IMG/VR virus record: IMGVR_UViG_3300028821_000038
Coordinates: 98,315-162,314 of that record
Length of the DNA stretch: 64,000 nt
Strand: one strand, 5' to 3'
DNA from: a virus
The position numbers were made by a program, and so were the translations under genes. The notes under the pieces were generated by a model, which was not told where the DNA came from, searched no databases, and saw nothing but the letters and a program-made list of their open reading frames with translations. Shown here in pieces: positions 24,015 to 34,913 of this stretch. Positions within the stretch are counted from its first letter, which is position 1; every line of letters starts with the position of its first letter.

Positions 24015-25317
24015 TAGCTGTATCCAGCTCGAGTTGCCACAGCCCCAACCATTTATCGCGCAAAAGAAAGACCCTGAACCGCCAACAGTATTTGTAGACA
24101 CCAGTATGGGGTATATCGCTAAAACAGGAAGCATTACTCCAGGGTATATGAACACAACAAATAGGTTCTTCTCTATCGCGGAGAATGGCGGATTCAATGC
24201 ATTTGTTACAGATGAGACGGTTGGTATAGGGTTCTTTGTGGAAAAGGTGCTGTATGCCGTCCTGAATGTTGATACTGAGGATTTCTTCGGTATTGAGTTG
24301 GAGGAGCATGTAGAGCGCTCTATAGTTACCTTCGCAAGGGTATCCAGAGATACTTTTCTTCTTGTTGTATGCGCCAATATAGACCCTGCTACAGGCAAAA
24401 TACTATATATCTCCAAGACAATTACAATAGACTCTTTGTATTGCTCTATGCAGACCAGGGTTATTCCAAATATGGCGCCACAAAACATCAAGGATGAGTA
24501 TTCCAATATAATCGATGATGATTTGAATGTTGTGAAGCATACCAGTGAGCTTGGGAGAGTGGTGGATCCAGCTGAATACAATGGTAGTTATGGCTTTGCA
24601 GATTTGAGAGAGGTTGAGATCACCACCGATAGCGATACTAGACCGATATATGAAGCTGTTTTGGAGGATTTGAAATCGACAATTCCGGGCTTATCTGATT
24701 CTGTGCAGAGCGATATAGCCTTGTATTCTATATGGAGTGACTATATCAGGGGTGGCTTGTTTTTGGTGTTGTTATGTCAGGATAAATTGATCACAATCAA
24801 GGATACCGATACGGGGATAGAGAAAGAAACCTTCATGTTCGATAGCGCTCTATCTATGTATGAGTTTGACAATATATATTTTCCATATGTAATGCCCGCG
24901 ACAAGAGATACTCTAAAGACTGATTATGTGTTTTGTCCATATGGTGTATTGAAGGAGAACTACTACTATAAGCACCTGTTTGTAAACAGGATAGAAGATA
25001 GCGATGGGGGGCAATTTATAAAACTGTATGTATTGGAATTGCCCAGCGGAGGGGATAAATATGTCCCTATTGTGTCAAACGGCAAGATGGTATCATTATA
25101 CTCTCTGGATGTCAGTGAGGTGTCGGATTCTGGCGCAGAGAGAAGTATATTTTTTGGAAATGCTATCGGCATAAATACTGACATTGTGGTGGATACTACC
25201 GTGTGCGCATACAACTACGCAACCTATATAGATAAATCAGTGACCGAAAGAAACCAGACAACTGATATAATAAGCGTTAGAACTATGTGTGAGTTTGTAG
25301 ATTATTTATATTTTTAG
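23998..25317 (+). CDS. Hypothetical virion protein, 439 aa
   Basis: Start TTG 23998, with GAGGAG upstream, inside the end of the previous gene. It is beta-rich with regular hydrophobic strands and lacks the FFxDxxL opening; residues 1-40 are Pro/Gln-rich. No catalytic motif. The tight coupling to neighbours supports a structural role in the same assembly. Confidence 0.6.
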   Translation: MSTQSDSCIQLELPQPQPFIAQKKDPEPPTVFVDTSMGYIAKTGSITPGYMNTTNRFFSIAENGGFNAFVTDETVGIGFFVEKVLYAVLNVDTEDFFGIELEEHVERSIVTFARVSRDTFLLVVCANIDPATGKILYISKTITIDSLYCSMQTRVIPNMAPQNIKDEYSNIIDDDLNVVKHTSELGRVVDPAEYNGSYGFADLREVEITTDSDTRPIYEAVLEDLKSTIPGLSDSVQSDIALYSIWSDYIRGGLFLVLLCQDKLITIKDTDTGIEKETFMFDSALSMYEFDNIYFPYVMPATRDTLKTDYVFCPYGVLKENYYYKHLFVNRIEDSDGGQFIKLYVLELPSGGDKYVPIVSNGKMVSLYSLDVSEVSDSGAERSIFFGNAIGINTDIVVDTTVCAYNYATYIDKSVTERNQTTDIISVRTMCEFVDYLYF

Positions 25318-25325
25318 GATGTAAT

Positions 25326-26951
25326 ATGAGCGGAGTTCCAATAAATGCCTATCTTGATGCCAATCTTACCAAGAAGCTGGAGAGTTTTGTTATAAATGCT
25401 ATACCGCAGCAGACTTACCGGTCTGACTTCAATTTGATTTATATCGCAAATATCGATACAAGCGTAGATGAGAATGGAAATCTTATCCAGACCTATATCA
25501 CATCCGATGACTCTATATTTTTGGCCATAACCAATGACTTTGGGCATATAGACTATACAAACATCAAGACAATTCATGTTGCCGGTGCGTATGAGACCGA
25601 TTTTGAGACGACATCTTTCTATCCAGATCCAGTAGATTTACCAAGATTTGCCAATTATTACGAGGGCAATGAGGTTCCCGTAGGAGGGGGCATACTAAAT
25701 GTCGCCTTCTGTCCTTTTGGGGTTAATAAAGTAGAGCTTTTGAACGGCGATATTGTGCATGTGTATGGCAATGGAAAGATAAAAATTACCACTGAGCAGC
25801 GCGGTTTCAAAGGGTATCAGCAGATTCCAAAGGTAGACAGGATCTTGTCGAATGGATACTATAAAATAATCAAGCTTGCGATATACAGTAGATACTCTGA
25901 GTTTCAGAGACGAAAATACAGCTTGAACCTCTTTAGCCCCACCATGAAGTTTCATTCCGAGAGTATAGAGGGGCAGCTCCCAATAACAGAAGAGAGATTG
26001 CTTGGGTATTTTACCAACGATGTGACTCATGATGATAATACCGGATACAAATTCATAAAAAACCATAAAGATAGCTCTCTGTTTTTGTGTGATGTGACAT
26101 CAGGCAGGCAAAGCTTGCTTACAGGAATAGGCGATATGGTCAAGGTGACAAAGACCGGCTTTATAGATTTATCGAATCTGGGCGCCAACATTGGAGATGA
26201 ATTTAGTATCCATATGAATGTGCTGTTGGAGTCATATGCACCGAGGGGTACGATTCTATTTGAAGCAGGATATGGTGTAACCGATAGTGGATATCAGACT
26301 CATAAAATAACACTCTGGGTGAACAACGCAGGAGAGCTGTGTTTCAACACTCAATACAACGATGAGTTTCAAAACACGAAGCATAAAATAGACCTTCAAA
26401 AAGAGCACATCATAACTTTTACAATAGAAAACCAGAAGTTCGACGAAGAAGATGATGATGAATATGTTGTGTTTATCCACCTGAATGGCTCTCAGATATG
26501 GCCATCATCGGAGATGCTTACCAAGACCCAAAAAACATATTTGTGGCGCGCCAAGGAGGCGTGGAGGGTGTACAACGATGTATGTATGAAGTTGCCGGCC
26601 CCGCATCCAGTGCAAGGGGGCGTGGATGCTAAACAGGTTTGCGTTAAAAAGCTTCTTGCGGAGACCGGATTTGTAACATATGAGAATGTAATGAAGGTTT
26701 ACGAGCTATACCTTAAAAGGCCAGTTGCCAGCAATGTCGATTTGGATGAGATAAAAATAGGCTCTTCCGATGAGACAACAATAGAGAAGATGTTCTTTGG
26801 GCAGGATTCTGAGAAAGATTTGCTTGATGATGAGTATTATATGGAGGGGCAGTTTTCAGAAATAGCGGTATTCTCTCCTGGATTATCCAAGGATGAAATA
26901 GAGCAGATACATCTTCTGAATATAATCAGAATACCAACGATTATGCTATAG
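25326..26951 (+). CDS. LamG-like tail protein, 541 aa
   Basis: ATG 25326, seven bases after the previous gene and preceded by AGGATG. The N-terminus PINAYLDANLTKKL is a weaker copy of the shared module. A LamG-like fold is seen at about 275-535 (FIDLSNLGANIGDEFSIHM…SEIAVFSPGLSKDEIEQIH), with a helical insertion at about 400-470. The final SEIAVF…LSKDEIE signature is shared with the 9872 and 20468 proteins. Confidence 0.65.
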   Translation: MSGVPINAYLDANLTKKLESFVINAIPQQTYRSDFNLIYIANIDTSVDENGNLIQTYITSDDSIFLAITNDFGHIDYTNIKTIHVAGAYETDFETTSFYPDPVDLPRFANYYEGNEVPVGGGILNVAFCPFGVNKVELLNGDIVHVYGNGKIKITTEQRGFKGYQQIPKVDRILSNGYYKIIKLAIYSRYSEFQRRKYSLNLFSPTMKFHSESIEGQLPITEERLLGYFTNDVTHDDNTGYKFIKNHKDSSLFLCDVTSGRQSLLTGIGDMVKVTKTGFIDLSNLGANIGDEFSIHMNVLLESYAPRGTILFEAGYGVTDSGYQTHKITLWVNNAGELCFNTQYNDEFQNTKHKIDLQKEHIITFTIENQKFDEEDDDEYVVFIHLNGSQIWPSSEMLTKTQKTYLWRAKEAWRVYNDVCMKLPAPHPVQGGVDAKQVCVKKLLAETGFVTYENVMKVYELYLKRPVASNVDLDEIKIGSSDETTIEKMFFGQDSEKDLLDDEYYMEGQFSEIAVFSPGLSKDEIEQIHLLNIIRIPTIML

Positions 26952-26958
26952 GATTGAT

Positions 26959-27813
26959 ATGCAGGCAACCATCTTTAGATTCACCATACACCTGAAGGAT
27001 AGTTCAAAATATATCTACCCTGGTGATTACAAGATGATAGGGATTGATATACCTTGGCGTGTCGAGAGGCTTCGCCCTATCCTGCATGATTATTCGCTGA
27101 CATCCAGCGTTAGGTTTAACGACAATGAGCCGGGCTATATCTATGATAGCATAGATGATTTTTGCGATGCCAATGACCTGTCTAGATTTAGAGCGTATAT
27201 TAATGGGGTCTATGGTTTCATGTCTTTGTTTGGTGTAGATAGTGAGGAGTATTCCGGTGCGATTACTCCAAACTACCTGATACGGGATTCGAATTATATA
27301 GACCTTATCGCGGTGGCGTGGTTTGATGGTGGGGTTCCTGGGAATATACACAATCTGTATCTGTGTAGAGGTTTTAGATATAAGAACCTAATAGGATTCA
27401 ATACTGAAAAAACGTCAAGCGCGATGGGTTATTCGTTTTATACCTTTGAGCCATATGAGTATGACAAATCCCTGATAGGAGAGCCCTACTCAAGAGTAAG
27501 TGTGGTTAGCGGTAGAGTTGTAGATTTTAGAGTCTCTGCATTTAAGAAGATTATCGAGAGTGGGCATATTTCCCAGTATGAGGATTTCGGTGTAGAAAAG
27601 TGTAATCTTATGGATTCTTACGGCGATATGGTGCTATCGTATATAGAATTAGCCAGGTTTGATGATTTTAGTTTGAGGTTTGGAATGATACAGATGCACT
27701 CTTTAGTGGAAGTGGAATTTGAGCTCAATAGATTTGGTATAATTGTTGCAAATATGCTTGTTGATATGGATGAAATGAAGTATGAGATAGGCAGATTGCA
27801 AGTGGATATATAA
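26959..27813 (+). CDS. Hypothetical virion protein, 284 aa
   Basis: ATG 26959, seven bases after the previous stop. A mixed, beta-rich protein with many Tyr and Asp; no shared N-terminal module and no enzymatic motif. The C-terminus is helical (LVDMDEMKYEIGRLQ). Its place in a continuous operon of tail genes suggests a baseplate or fibre component. Confidence 0.6.
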   Translation: MQATIFRFTIHLKDSSKYIYPGDYKMIGIDIPWRVERLRPILHDYSLTSSVRFNDNEPGYIYDSIDDFCDANDLSRFRAYINGVYGFMSLFGVDSEEYSGAITPNYLIRDSNYIDLIAVAWFDGGVPGNIHNLYLCRGFRYKNLIGFNTEKTSSAMGYSFYTFEPYEYDKSLIGEPYSRVSVVSGRVVDFRVSAFKKIIESGHISQYEDFGVEKCNLMDSYGDMVLSYIELARFDDFSLRFGMIQMHSLVEVEFELNRFGIIVANMLVDMDEMKYEIGRLQVDI

Positions 27814-27828
27814 AAAAATCAAGGATAT

Positions 27829-28800
27829 ATGATGGCGATTTTATTTGATGAGGTAAAGTACTATAAGTCTCAGAGGGTTGATTTTGACGATCCAACCAAC
27901 AATGGTATGGGCCCCGGAGACCAGATAGTGAATGACGCTATGAATAGTATTTTTCCGGAAGTATCTGCTACAGATAGGGAAAATGGACTTGAACGAATAG
28001 CCAAGATATTTGTTTCCAACGAGTCACAGGACCGTCTGATGTCTGAGACGATTTTCTATTTGAAGCAGGATGTTTTTGCACCAGACATTATGACAATATT
28101 TGAGGCAACCGAAAAAGAGTATATCTCTTTCAAGAATAGAGACGATCTGGATGGCGACTCCTCGCCTATTACCGCCGGAACCGAGATTTTTATAACCGAT
28201 ATAGCGCCAGATACCAATGATGCAAATGACCTGGTTGGTAGAAGAATCCTGATAGGGAGTCTCGAAACTGTCGTAGATACCGCGCCAACAGCATCCAGTA
28301 TTACACTCGAGGATGATATTAACTTCTTTGTGGCTGCCGATACCCCGATAAATACAGTGGATATGTACGACTTCCTTGAGAGCGATGAAGATTTCCAGAA
28401 TATGAAAGAGTATGCAAATGCCATATCAATGGGAAGTATTTCTAGCGGTACCACTGTTGTGAATGTGTCTGACAGTGATGTAGATTTCTTTGAGGTTGGC
28501 GACAATATAGTATTGATAGACCAATATTTTAGGGTTATACACAGGGCGGCTATAACCGATATACAGCAAAATAGTGGCGACCCCAGCTTGTATGATATTA
28601 CAATGGACAAAGAGTACACAAGCGCATATACGGTTCCCGCTACACAGGGGTATATCGCCAATGGCTTCAAGCAGGATTTGCTTCCGGGCAGAAAAAAGTC
28701 GCTGTGGATAAAGCTTAAGGTGCAAGCCAGCAGCGCAATAGACACTGAAGTTATAAATCAATTCCAGCTTGGTGTGCATTTTGACGACCTAGAAGCATAG
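27829..28800 (+). CDS. Hypothetical virion protein, 323 aa
   Basis: AAGGATAT precedes an ATGATG pair (27829/27832). Acidic and beta-rich. It contains two similar stretches, TAGTEIFITDIAPD and SSGTTVVNVSDSDVDFFEVGD, consistent with repeated small beta domains that bind or cap a fibre. No catalytic motif. It closes a group of closely packed genes. Confidence 0.6.
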   Translation: MMAILFDEVKYYKSQRVDFDDPTNNGMGPGDQIVNDAMNSIFPEVSATDRENGLERIAKIFVSNESQDRLMSETIFYLKQDVFAPDIMTIFEATEKEYISFKNRDDLDGDSSPITAGTEIFITDIAPDTNDANDLVGRRILIGSLETVVDTAPTASSITLEDDINFFVAADTPINTVDMYDFLESDEDFQNMKEYANAISMGSISSGTTVVNVSDSDVDFFEVGDNIVLIDQYFRVIHRAAITDIQQNSGDPSLYDITMDKEYTSAYTVPATQGYIANGFKQDLLPGRKKSLWIKLKVQASSAIDTEVINQFQLGVHFDDLEA

Positions 28801-28818
28801 TGAAAGAAGGAGACCTCG

Positions 28819-30648
28819 ATGAGGAGTTTCTTTCTTTCGTCTTCGTTTAGAGTTGGAGCCTATGCAGATTTTTCCATATCATCCAGTTTCAAGATTCATA
28901 AATATGTAGATTATGGTCTAGTATCCAGCTTTAATAATGGTTCCTATTCTGATTTTAGCCTAAAATCAGAATATATGGACCTCAGCGGAGACTGGTCTCT
29001 TGCGTCTAGTATCACATATTGTATGAGGCCTGATTTTTACCTGAAATCAAGCTATAGCAATACGAAAGAGCAAAGAGATTTTTACCTATCATCATCTTTA
29101 CTGTTTTTGCCATTTAGTGATTTTTCCTATGTTGATACGGTTGTCTTTGCCGGTGTGGGGAGTATGGGGCTGAAGTCGTCATACAGAAAAAGCGCAAGAG
29201 TGGAGAATGGGATTCGTTCATACATTCAGAAGAGAGGATATGACGATTTCTCATTGAAGAGCGCTGTTGTATTCAAAGAGAAGCCAAGCACGATGGATTT
29301 TGCTCTTGAATCTCTGTATGCAGAATATCCCGCAGAAAGCCCCCCAAATATAGAGGATTTGGAGAGTTATATTTCCACCACACTTCATATTTCCTTAGAG
29401 ACTGGGGCTTATGAATTTGAGCTGATGCCATTCGTTGTTCTTGGTGTCAATACTGGAATTTATGACCTTAATCCAGTGTATGTCCCAGAGGCATTCTGTA
29501 AGGTGGTTTCATTCGGGATTCTTGCCAGCATATACAGCACAGATATAAATGTCTCTGTCGCCACATCAGCCTCTTTTAACGATGGAAGATGGGATTTGTG
29601 TGAACTTGAGGTGTCTCCTGCTGAAATGCAAGATTTCAGCTCACCAATAATGAGTTTTTCATACTCCTCAAATCTGGTTGATATTGTAGAGTATGAAGGG
29701 GATCATTTTGAGCTTCCTATCAAGATATTCTCGATTGATTCTATGGTGTGGAATGATACCTTCATCAATCCTGGTTTGCTTACAAAAAATGTGAAGTTCG
29801 TCGATGAACCATTCCCCAGGATGTTTGATTTCGTACTGGTTATCCCCGATAAGAACTATGTAGAAATATCTGGTTTTAAAGCAATGTTTAAAGTTGGGGA
29901 TATAGACAACATGTTCCTATTGGAGTCGGGCGTATCTGCATATAGTTATCCGCATGACCCATACCTAAACAAAGCCTATATAGAGGATTCTTTCTTCCCT
30001 GATGTCGCCAAGATTCCTGTACAGAATAGTGTAAAATGGCTCATTGATTCCGTGTATACCGATATCATTGATTGCGATATAACGGTGCAGTTGGCGAAGC
30101 ACACATCAGATGCTGGAAGTTTTCAAGTGGAAGATATTGTGCGTGATAAGGTAAATTTTACACCGGAGGATGCGCTATCTGTTGGTAATGATGCATATAA
30201 GCTGAAAGATAGCAAGATGACACCCATAATGGGGGATTTTGACCTTCTTTTTGTGGATGATGCATCTGGTATATCTTTGTATTCTATTCAGGTTATCACA
30301 ACTGTAGCATTAGCCCCATCGAAGGCACCAGAGGTGGTGGAGCTTTCGGATGGGATATATGGGCTTGTTACTGTTTCACTTCCTGCGGATTTTGACGATT
30401 CTATATATAGATGTGCCGAGGTGATATTGCTGGAGGCGTGTTGTATAGATTTAAATGACGCCGTATTTAGATTTGCATCGATTTCGTTTGGTATGTTGCT
30501 GGAAAATTTATATGCCGATGGAACCTTTACTCTAAAAGTAAAAAGTGATCTCAATGGGCTATATAGTGACTGGTGTCTCCTGTCGTATCTTAGCTACAAT
30601 ACAGGAGATTTTGTATCTGAAAAAATAGAATTGGAAGTTGCGGTATGA
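28819..30648 (+). CDS. Fibre-like protein with N-terminal DFSLxSS beta repeats
   Basis: 609 residues. AAGGAG precedes ATG 28819. Residues 1-175 contain about nine imperfect 15-20-residue repeats with the core DF(S/Y)LxSS(Y/F) (YADFSISSSF, YSDFSLKSEY, RPDFYLKSSY, RDFYLSSSL, YDDFSLKSAV). Alternating strands and turns of this type suggest a beta-solenoid or beta-prism shaft. The rest is beta-rich. The stop overlaps the next start. A structural shaft of a tail appendage is likely. Confidence 0.65.
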   Translation: MRSFFLSSSFRVGAYADFSISSSFKIHKYVDYGLVSSFNNGSYSDFSLKSEYMDLSGDWSLASSITYCMRPDFYLKSSYSNTKEQRDFYLSSSLLFLPFSDFSYVDTVVFAGVGSMGLKSSYRKSARVENGIRSYIQKRGYDDFSLKSAVVFKEKPSTMDFALESLYAEYPAESPPNIEDLESYISTTLHISLETGAYEFELMPFVVLGVNTGIYDLNPVYVPEAFCKVVSFGILASIYSTDINVSVATSASFNDGRWDLCELEVSPAEMQDFSSPIMSFSYSSNLVDIVEYEGDHFELPIKIFSIDSMVWNDTFINPGLLTKNVKFVDEPFPRMFDFVLVIPDKNYVEISGFKAMFKVGDIDNMFLLESGVSAYSYPHDPYLNKAYIEDSFFPDVAKIPVQNSVKWLIDSVYTDIIDCDITVQLAKHTSDAGSFQVEDIVRDKVNFTPEDALSVGNDAYKLKDSKMTPIMGDFDLLFVDDASGISLYSIQVITTVALAPSKAPEVVELSDGIYGLVTVSLPADFDDSIYRCAEVILLEACCIDLNDAVFRFASISFGMLLENLYADGTFTLKVKSDLNGLYSDWCLLSYLSYNTGDFVSEKIELEVAV

Positions 30649-33600
30649 CTTTTACAGATCTACAGCCCATATATTCGACCGGCCAGGAATTTACGCTAAA
30701 AGTATATAGTGTATATGGCTTGTTGTCTGTTTTTTCCGAGGTGTCTGTAAATAAGTTCAATAATGTGCAGGGTATATCTAGTGGAGATATCTTTTTCTCT
30801 ATAGAGGCATTTGAGACAACCCGAGGTCGATTAATGAGTCTCAATGATTCCTCTTATGATTTTATAGAGATAGAGACTGTCAGTTATGCTGAAAATATGA
30901 CGCTTAGTGATTATGTATCCCCGGTATACCTTGTAAATTACAAAGAGAGCACAAGATACACTATATTTAATACCGATTCAAAGACCATCTTCTCTTTAGA
31001 TAGGGTGCTTTTTTATAGTAAAAAGGTGAAGATATCGCCCACAGGCTATACTATAGCTACTATTTTCAGGTTCTCGAAAAAGAAGCTAATCGATACAGTA
31101 TTCCCCCATATCTTACATAAGGCTGTAAAAGCTAAAAAGGTATTTCTTAGTCAGTTGTTTTATGTCGGAGTTCCATATGTTAGGAAAGTGTATTTAGAGC
31201 CATCATATACCCATATAAACCCATACATTAAGAAGCAACAGACATCCCATAATTTCATAGATGTGATTTCTCTTCCATTGATTGAGATGTCCAGTACCGC
31301 ATGGCTGTCAAAGTGTGTTGTTACCGATGAGGAGTCCTTGTTTATTAGGGAGCCTGTGGGGTGTACCAGTTGTGACTTGGATTCTGTCATATTTCCATTG
31401 GTGTCGTTTGATTATGAGTTGTCTGGCGACAGCTTATATGAATTTGCAGAGTTTAAGGTTGGGGGCGAGAACCTGTCGGATGCACTATATTATTTTACAT
31501 TCAAGACAGACCCTATATCCTTGGATGACTATATATCGGAAGAGGTAGTTGTTGTACCGATTGTATACGGAAATCCATACTACACCATAGTGGAATTACG
31601 GGATTATTATGGCCCAGAAGGAATATATGATTTTGGGTATATCAATGGAGGCGAGCACTCCTCTCTCTTGGATTCCATATATGAGCTCGCTACTTTTATA
31701 GACCATAAAGATATTGGGCCGGTATACAGTATAAACGTCTCGATGTATGTTTCGGAGGCTAAATATAGCGAGTTAAAAGGAATGACAGTTCCATTATTAG
31801 AGCTTCATGGCGATTTTGAGGGGATTAAACCTATATCTCTGAAGACTCTATACTCACCAAATGCTATTTTTGATTATAGGCAATATCCATACAAAAGAAC
31901 AGACGGTTTGTATCGCGATATTTTCGTTGATAAACCGGATTTTGTGGTACACCCTGCTACCCCATGGATAAACAATGAAACCGGACTCAGGAAAATAGGC
32001 GATACCAAATATGAGGGATATATCTCTTTCGATTCTGGTATTAGAGTAGTGCAGGTAGAACCCACAAAATATACAGTAATTCTGATGGATTGGGAGCCGG
32101 CGTTCATTATGCCTACCCCGTATTCACTAGACAGGAAGCATTATCCTATACTATGGCTTAAAAATTTATTGACTGACGATTTTATGATTATAGCGCTGGG
32201 AACATATGATGCAAACTTCGTACATGTCCATTTTGGCGACTATATGGATGGATATTCCGAGAAATACAGATTCAATGTAGAAGGCGAGGAATTGATAGAG
32301 GCGGCCAAATATAGTGGAGTCCATGCCATTATAGATAGCCGCAAATTAGAGCGCGCAATAAACTACACAACATCCAATAGATACCTCAAAGCCGCCAAGA
32401 TAATGTATGATGTTCGAAACGGCCTTATCTATAGCGATAGTGTTATTAAAGATGCGATGAGATATCTGCGCTCCATGGGGGAATACCTAACGGCCTTTTA
32501 TTATATTGATGAAAATGGAAACCGGATATATGCTAACGCCAATCCGTTGATTCTAAGGAGAATTATAGATAACAAAACCGCGGCACTCGATGGAAGAGAT
32601 GTGTTTTCGCCACCAACATTATACACAGCAACAGCTTTTGGCGAGACGGTGGAATTTTACTATCAGGAGCTAAGTGATATTCCGTATGGCGGAGTAAGAG
32701 AAGACTATGTGACCGATATTTCTTTCTGCAAGTTAGCTCCATCAATGTACCTAATGTCTAATGTCGTTCATGGTGTATCTGTTTCAGACTCTAAATATAC
32801 TAAGGTGTTGACTTTGTGCAATATGCACAATATGTGTGGCGCAAAACACCTTATAGGGAATCAGTACGATGGTATATTGAGTGTTGCCACAATGAGCATT
32901 TCCCGCCCACTTGAAATATCAGAGAGAAGTCCTGTGGTATGCCATGATTGCACTGGTGTATATCGCCCCACGGAGCCATATACTCTTGAATATATTGAGG
33001 AGTATATTTCGACAGCAGGATTTGAAGTAGAGATACAAAACTACGACTTGAATAGCGTGTATCTCGATGGAACTATCACGGTAAGCACTGGAGCTTATCT
33101 CTCAGATGTATATGTTAACGGAATGATGTATATAGGGCTCAAGAATCTGGAGGATTCCATATATAACCTTGCGCCGATAGTTGTAGCTATGCCAGATAAA
33201 ATTCTGAGTGACACATACAGCTCTTTCAATATACACCTCCATTTGAATCTAAAGAGAGATATGGTTGGCGGATATTATTCTGTTATGTTGCCTGCTGGAG
33301 TAGATATCGGCTTTATGAATATGGCCGACATAAAGACTGAGTATGAAGTTATATGGATGAAGATGTTCTTCCCTGCCATCTACGATAAAGCCGACATAAC
33401 CGAGCCTATCTACAGTGTTCATATTACAGAACAAGACTTCTCTGTCCAAATGGTGATGCCATATAGCTATGTGGATGAACATATTACGACGGAGGCGATG
33501 CCAGCGAAGAGTTCTACGCCAATGATAAAAGAAAAGAAAGCAGGAAAAGATGGTGCTGGTGGCGGAGATAGGGTAGTTAAGAAGCCAGAAGACAAGGTAT

Positions 33601-34112
33601 GCGGACCAGAAAGGACGATGACATACCTTGATTATGTTGGTTTTGATTATATGTTCGCGGATAATCTAAATAGACTATATGGAATGTATCCAAAATCAGC
33701 AAAGGAGATATTATTCTCTGGGGTGGCTCAAGTTGCAACAAACACTTCTTTCTCGAAAGGAAGATTGCTGTCAGAATCAGATCTCCTGAAGAGAAGCATT
33801 GTGGATTCGACGATATACTATATAGACAACCTTGGAGACGCTGTGGATTGGAAAATAGAAGAGTTTTCTCTTGATATATCTGATTTTGAGGGGATGGCTC
33901 TATCGGCAGAAGATTATGATGCAATAGATTCTGTTTTCCGAGACTCGATGAAGTTTGTCTTGAATACGATGGGAGAAGAAGGACTACAAAAAGAGATAAC
34001 CGAAGAGGTCAATATGTTCCCTCAGTATCCAGATCGTCCAATCCCAGACAATTCACTATCCACTACAGTTAAGGTACACCAATTCTTCATAGTGGAGGAA
34101 GAAAATGTATAA
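30645..34112 (+). CDS. Very large virion protein, 1155 aa
   Basis: It overlaps the preceding gene (ATGA). Mostly beta-rich with no recognisable enzymatic motif. A Lys/Gly-rich linker (EKKAGKDGAGGGDRVVKK, about 963-980) separates the long N-terminal part from a more helical C-terminal domain. Two clustered CxxC pairs near 750-790 (LCNMHNMCG, VCHDC) might bind metal. It is the largest protein in the window; a baseplate or fibre scaffold is possible. Confidence 0.6.
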   Translation: MTFTDLQPIYSTGQEFTLKVYSVYGLLSVFSEVSVNKFNNVQGISSGDIFFSIEAFETTRGRLMSLNDSSYDFIEIETVSYAENMTLSDYVSPVYLVNYKESTRYTIFNTDSKTIFSLDRVLFYSKKVKISPTGYTIATIFRFSKKKLIDTVFPHILHKAVKAKKVFLSQLFYVGVPYVRKVYLEPSYTHINPYIKKQQTSHNFIDVISLPLIEMSSTAWLSKCVVTDEESLFIREPVGCTSCDLDSVIFPLVSFDYELSGDSLYEFAEFKVGGENLSDALYYFTFKTDPISLDDYISEEVVVVPIVYGNPYYTIVELRDYYGPEGIYDFGYINGGEHSSLLDSIYELATFIDHKDIGPVYSINVSMYVSEAKYSELKGMTVPLLELHGDFEGIKPISLKTLYSPNAIFDYRQYPYKRTDGLYRDIFVDKPDFVVHPATPWINNETGLRKIGDTKYEGYISFDSGIRVVQVEPTKYTVILMDWEPAFIMPTPYSLDRKHYPILWLKNLLTDDFMIIALGTYDANFVHVHFGDYMDGYSEKYRFNVEGEELIEAAKYSGVHAIIDSRKLERAINYTTSNRYLKAAKIMYDVRNGLIYSDSVIKDAMRYLRSMGEYLTAFYYIDENGNRIYANANPLILRRIIDNKTAALDGRDVFSPPTLYTATAFGETVEFYYQELSDIPYGGVREDYVTDISFCKLAPSMYLMSNVVHGVSVSDSKYTKVLTLCNMHNMCGAKHLIGNQYDGILSVATMSISRPLEISERSPVVCHDCTGVYRPTEPYTLEYIEEYISTAGFEVEIQNYDLNSVYLDGTITVSTGAYLSDVYVNGMMYIGLKNLEDSIYNLAPIVVAMPDKILSDTYSSFNIHLHLNLKRDMVGGYYSVMLPAGVDIGFMNMADIKTEYEVIWMKMFFPAIYDKADITEPIYSVHITEQDFSVQMVMPYSYVDEHITTEAMPAKSSTPMIKEKKAGKDGAGGGDRVVKKPEDKVCGPERTMTYLDYVGFDYMFADNLNRLYGMYPKSAKEILFSGVAQVATNTSFSKGRLLSESDLLKRSIVDSTIYYIDNLGDAVDWKIEEFSLDISDFEGMALSAEDYDAIDSVFRDSMKFVLNTMGEEGLQKEITEEVNMFPQYPDRPIPDNSLSTTVKVHQFFIVEEENV

Positions 34113-34902
34113 GATAAAGGGTGGTAAGCTCAAGATATTTTCGAAGTATATCGAGATACAGCCGGGGCAACATACTGTATATGTCGATATGGACAGTGGT
34201 AGTGTTTCGTATACAGGCGAAGATGGATATGTTCCTGTGGTCGAATATCGTCTCGATGAGTTCGATGGCACTTTTGAAATAGTTAATGACTATGTAGGAG
34301 AACTTGGGGAGCAGGGCGTCCGCCCTCCTACAGAGGGGCTTACCTGGATGGATGGCAGGTTGATATCTAAGGGACCACTTAGTGATGGAAATACAAATAT
34401 CGCAGATGTAAATGTCGCGCTGGATGGGTTTGCTTTTGCTTTCAATTACACCTCTATTGCTCACACTGCACAAGCATTAAAGCCGTACAGGTGGACGGGA
34501 GGGCGAGTATGCTCTTCTCATGGGATGTTTGACCCAGGCGCATCGAATACATCGTACACCGCGATGCCCGGCGCTGGCTCTTGCGGTAGGGGGTTTGCTG
34601 ATACTTATGGAAGCGGAGTTGGTCAAATGGCAGATACAGCTGCTCTGCTTGGAGCGCCTATTTCTGGTGCTAATTCTGCCGCGAGGGCGTCGGACTGGGA
34701 ATATGTAGGGAATAACTTTAGTATAGTGTTCTCTTATAGGACTTTTAGAAAATATGTGAGCTTCGCTAAGGGAATGGCTGGTGTCTTTGAATGCTCATTG
34801 GGGCCTTTTGGCGGGAAAGAGTCTGATGCCGAGCCAGATGGAGATGTTGGTAATATTAGATTAAAATCGTTTCAAATGTCTATGTACAATTTGTCGCAAT
34901 AA
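34105..34902 (+). CDS. Hypothetical virion protein, 265 aa
   Basis: It overlaps the previous gene by eight bases. The N-terminal 75 residues are beta-rich and acidic. The centre (about 115-225) is rich in Gly, Ala and Ser (PGASNTSYTAMPGAGSCGRG) and resembles a glycine-rich fibre tip. The C-terminus has no special motif. Function unknown; structural by context. Confidence 0.6.
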   Translation: MYKIKGGKLKIFSKYIEIQPGQHTVYVDMDSGSVSYTGEDGYVPVVEYRLDEFDGTFEIVNDYVGELGEQGVRPPTEGLTWMDGRLISKGPLSDGNTNIADVNVALDGFAFAFNYTSIAHTAQALKPYRWTGGRVCSSHGMFDPGASNTSYTAMPGAGSCGRGFADTYGSGVGQMADTAALLGAPISGANSAARASDWEYVGNNFSIVFSYRTFRKYVSFAKGMAGVFECSLGPFGGKESDAEPDGDVGNIRLKSFQMSMYNLSQ

Positions 34903-34913
34903 CGGGAGTTGGT

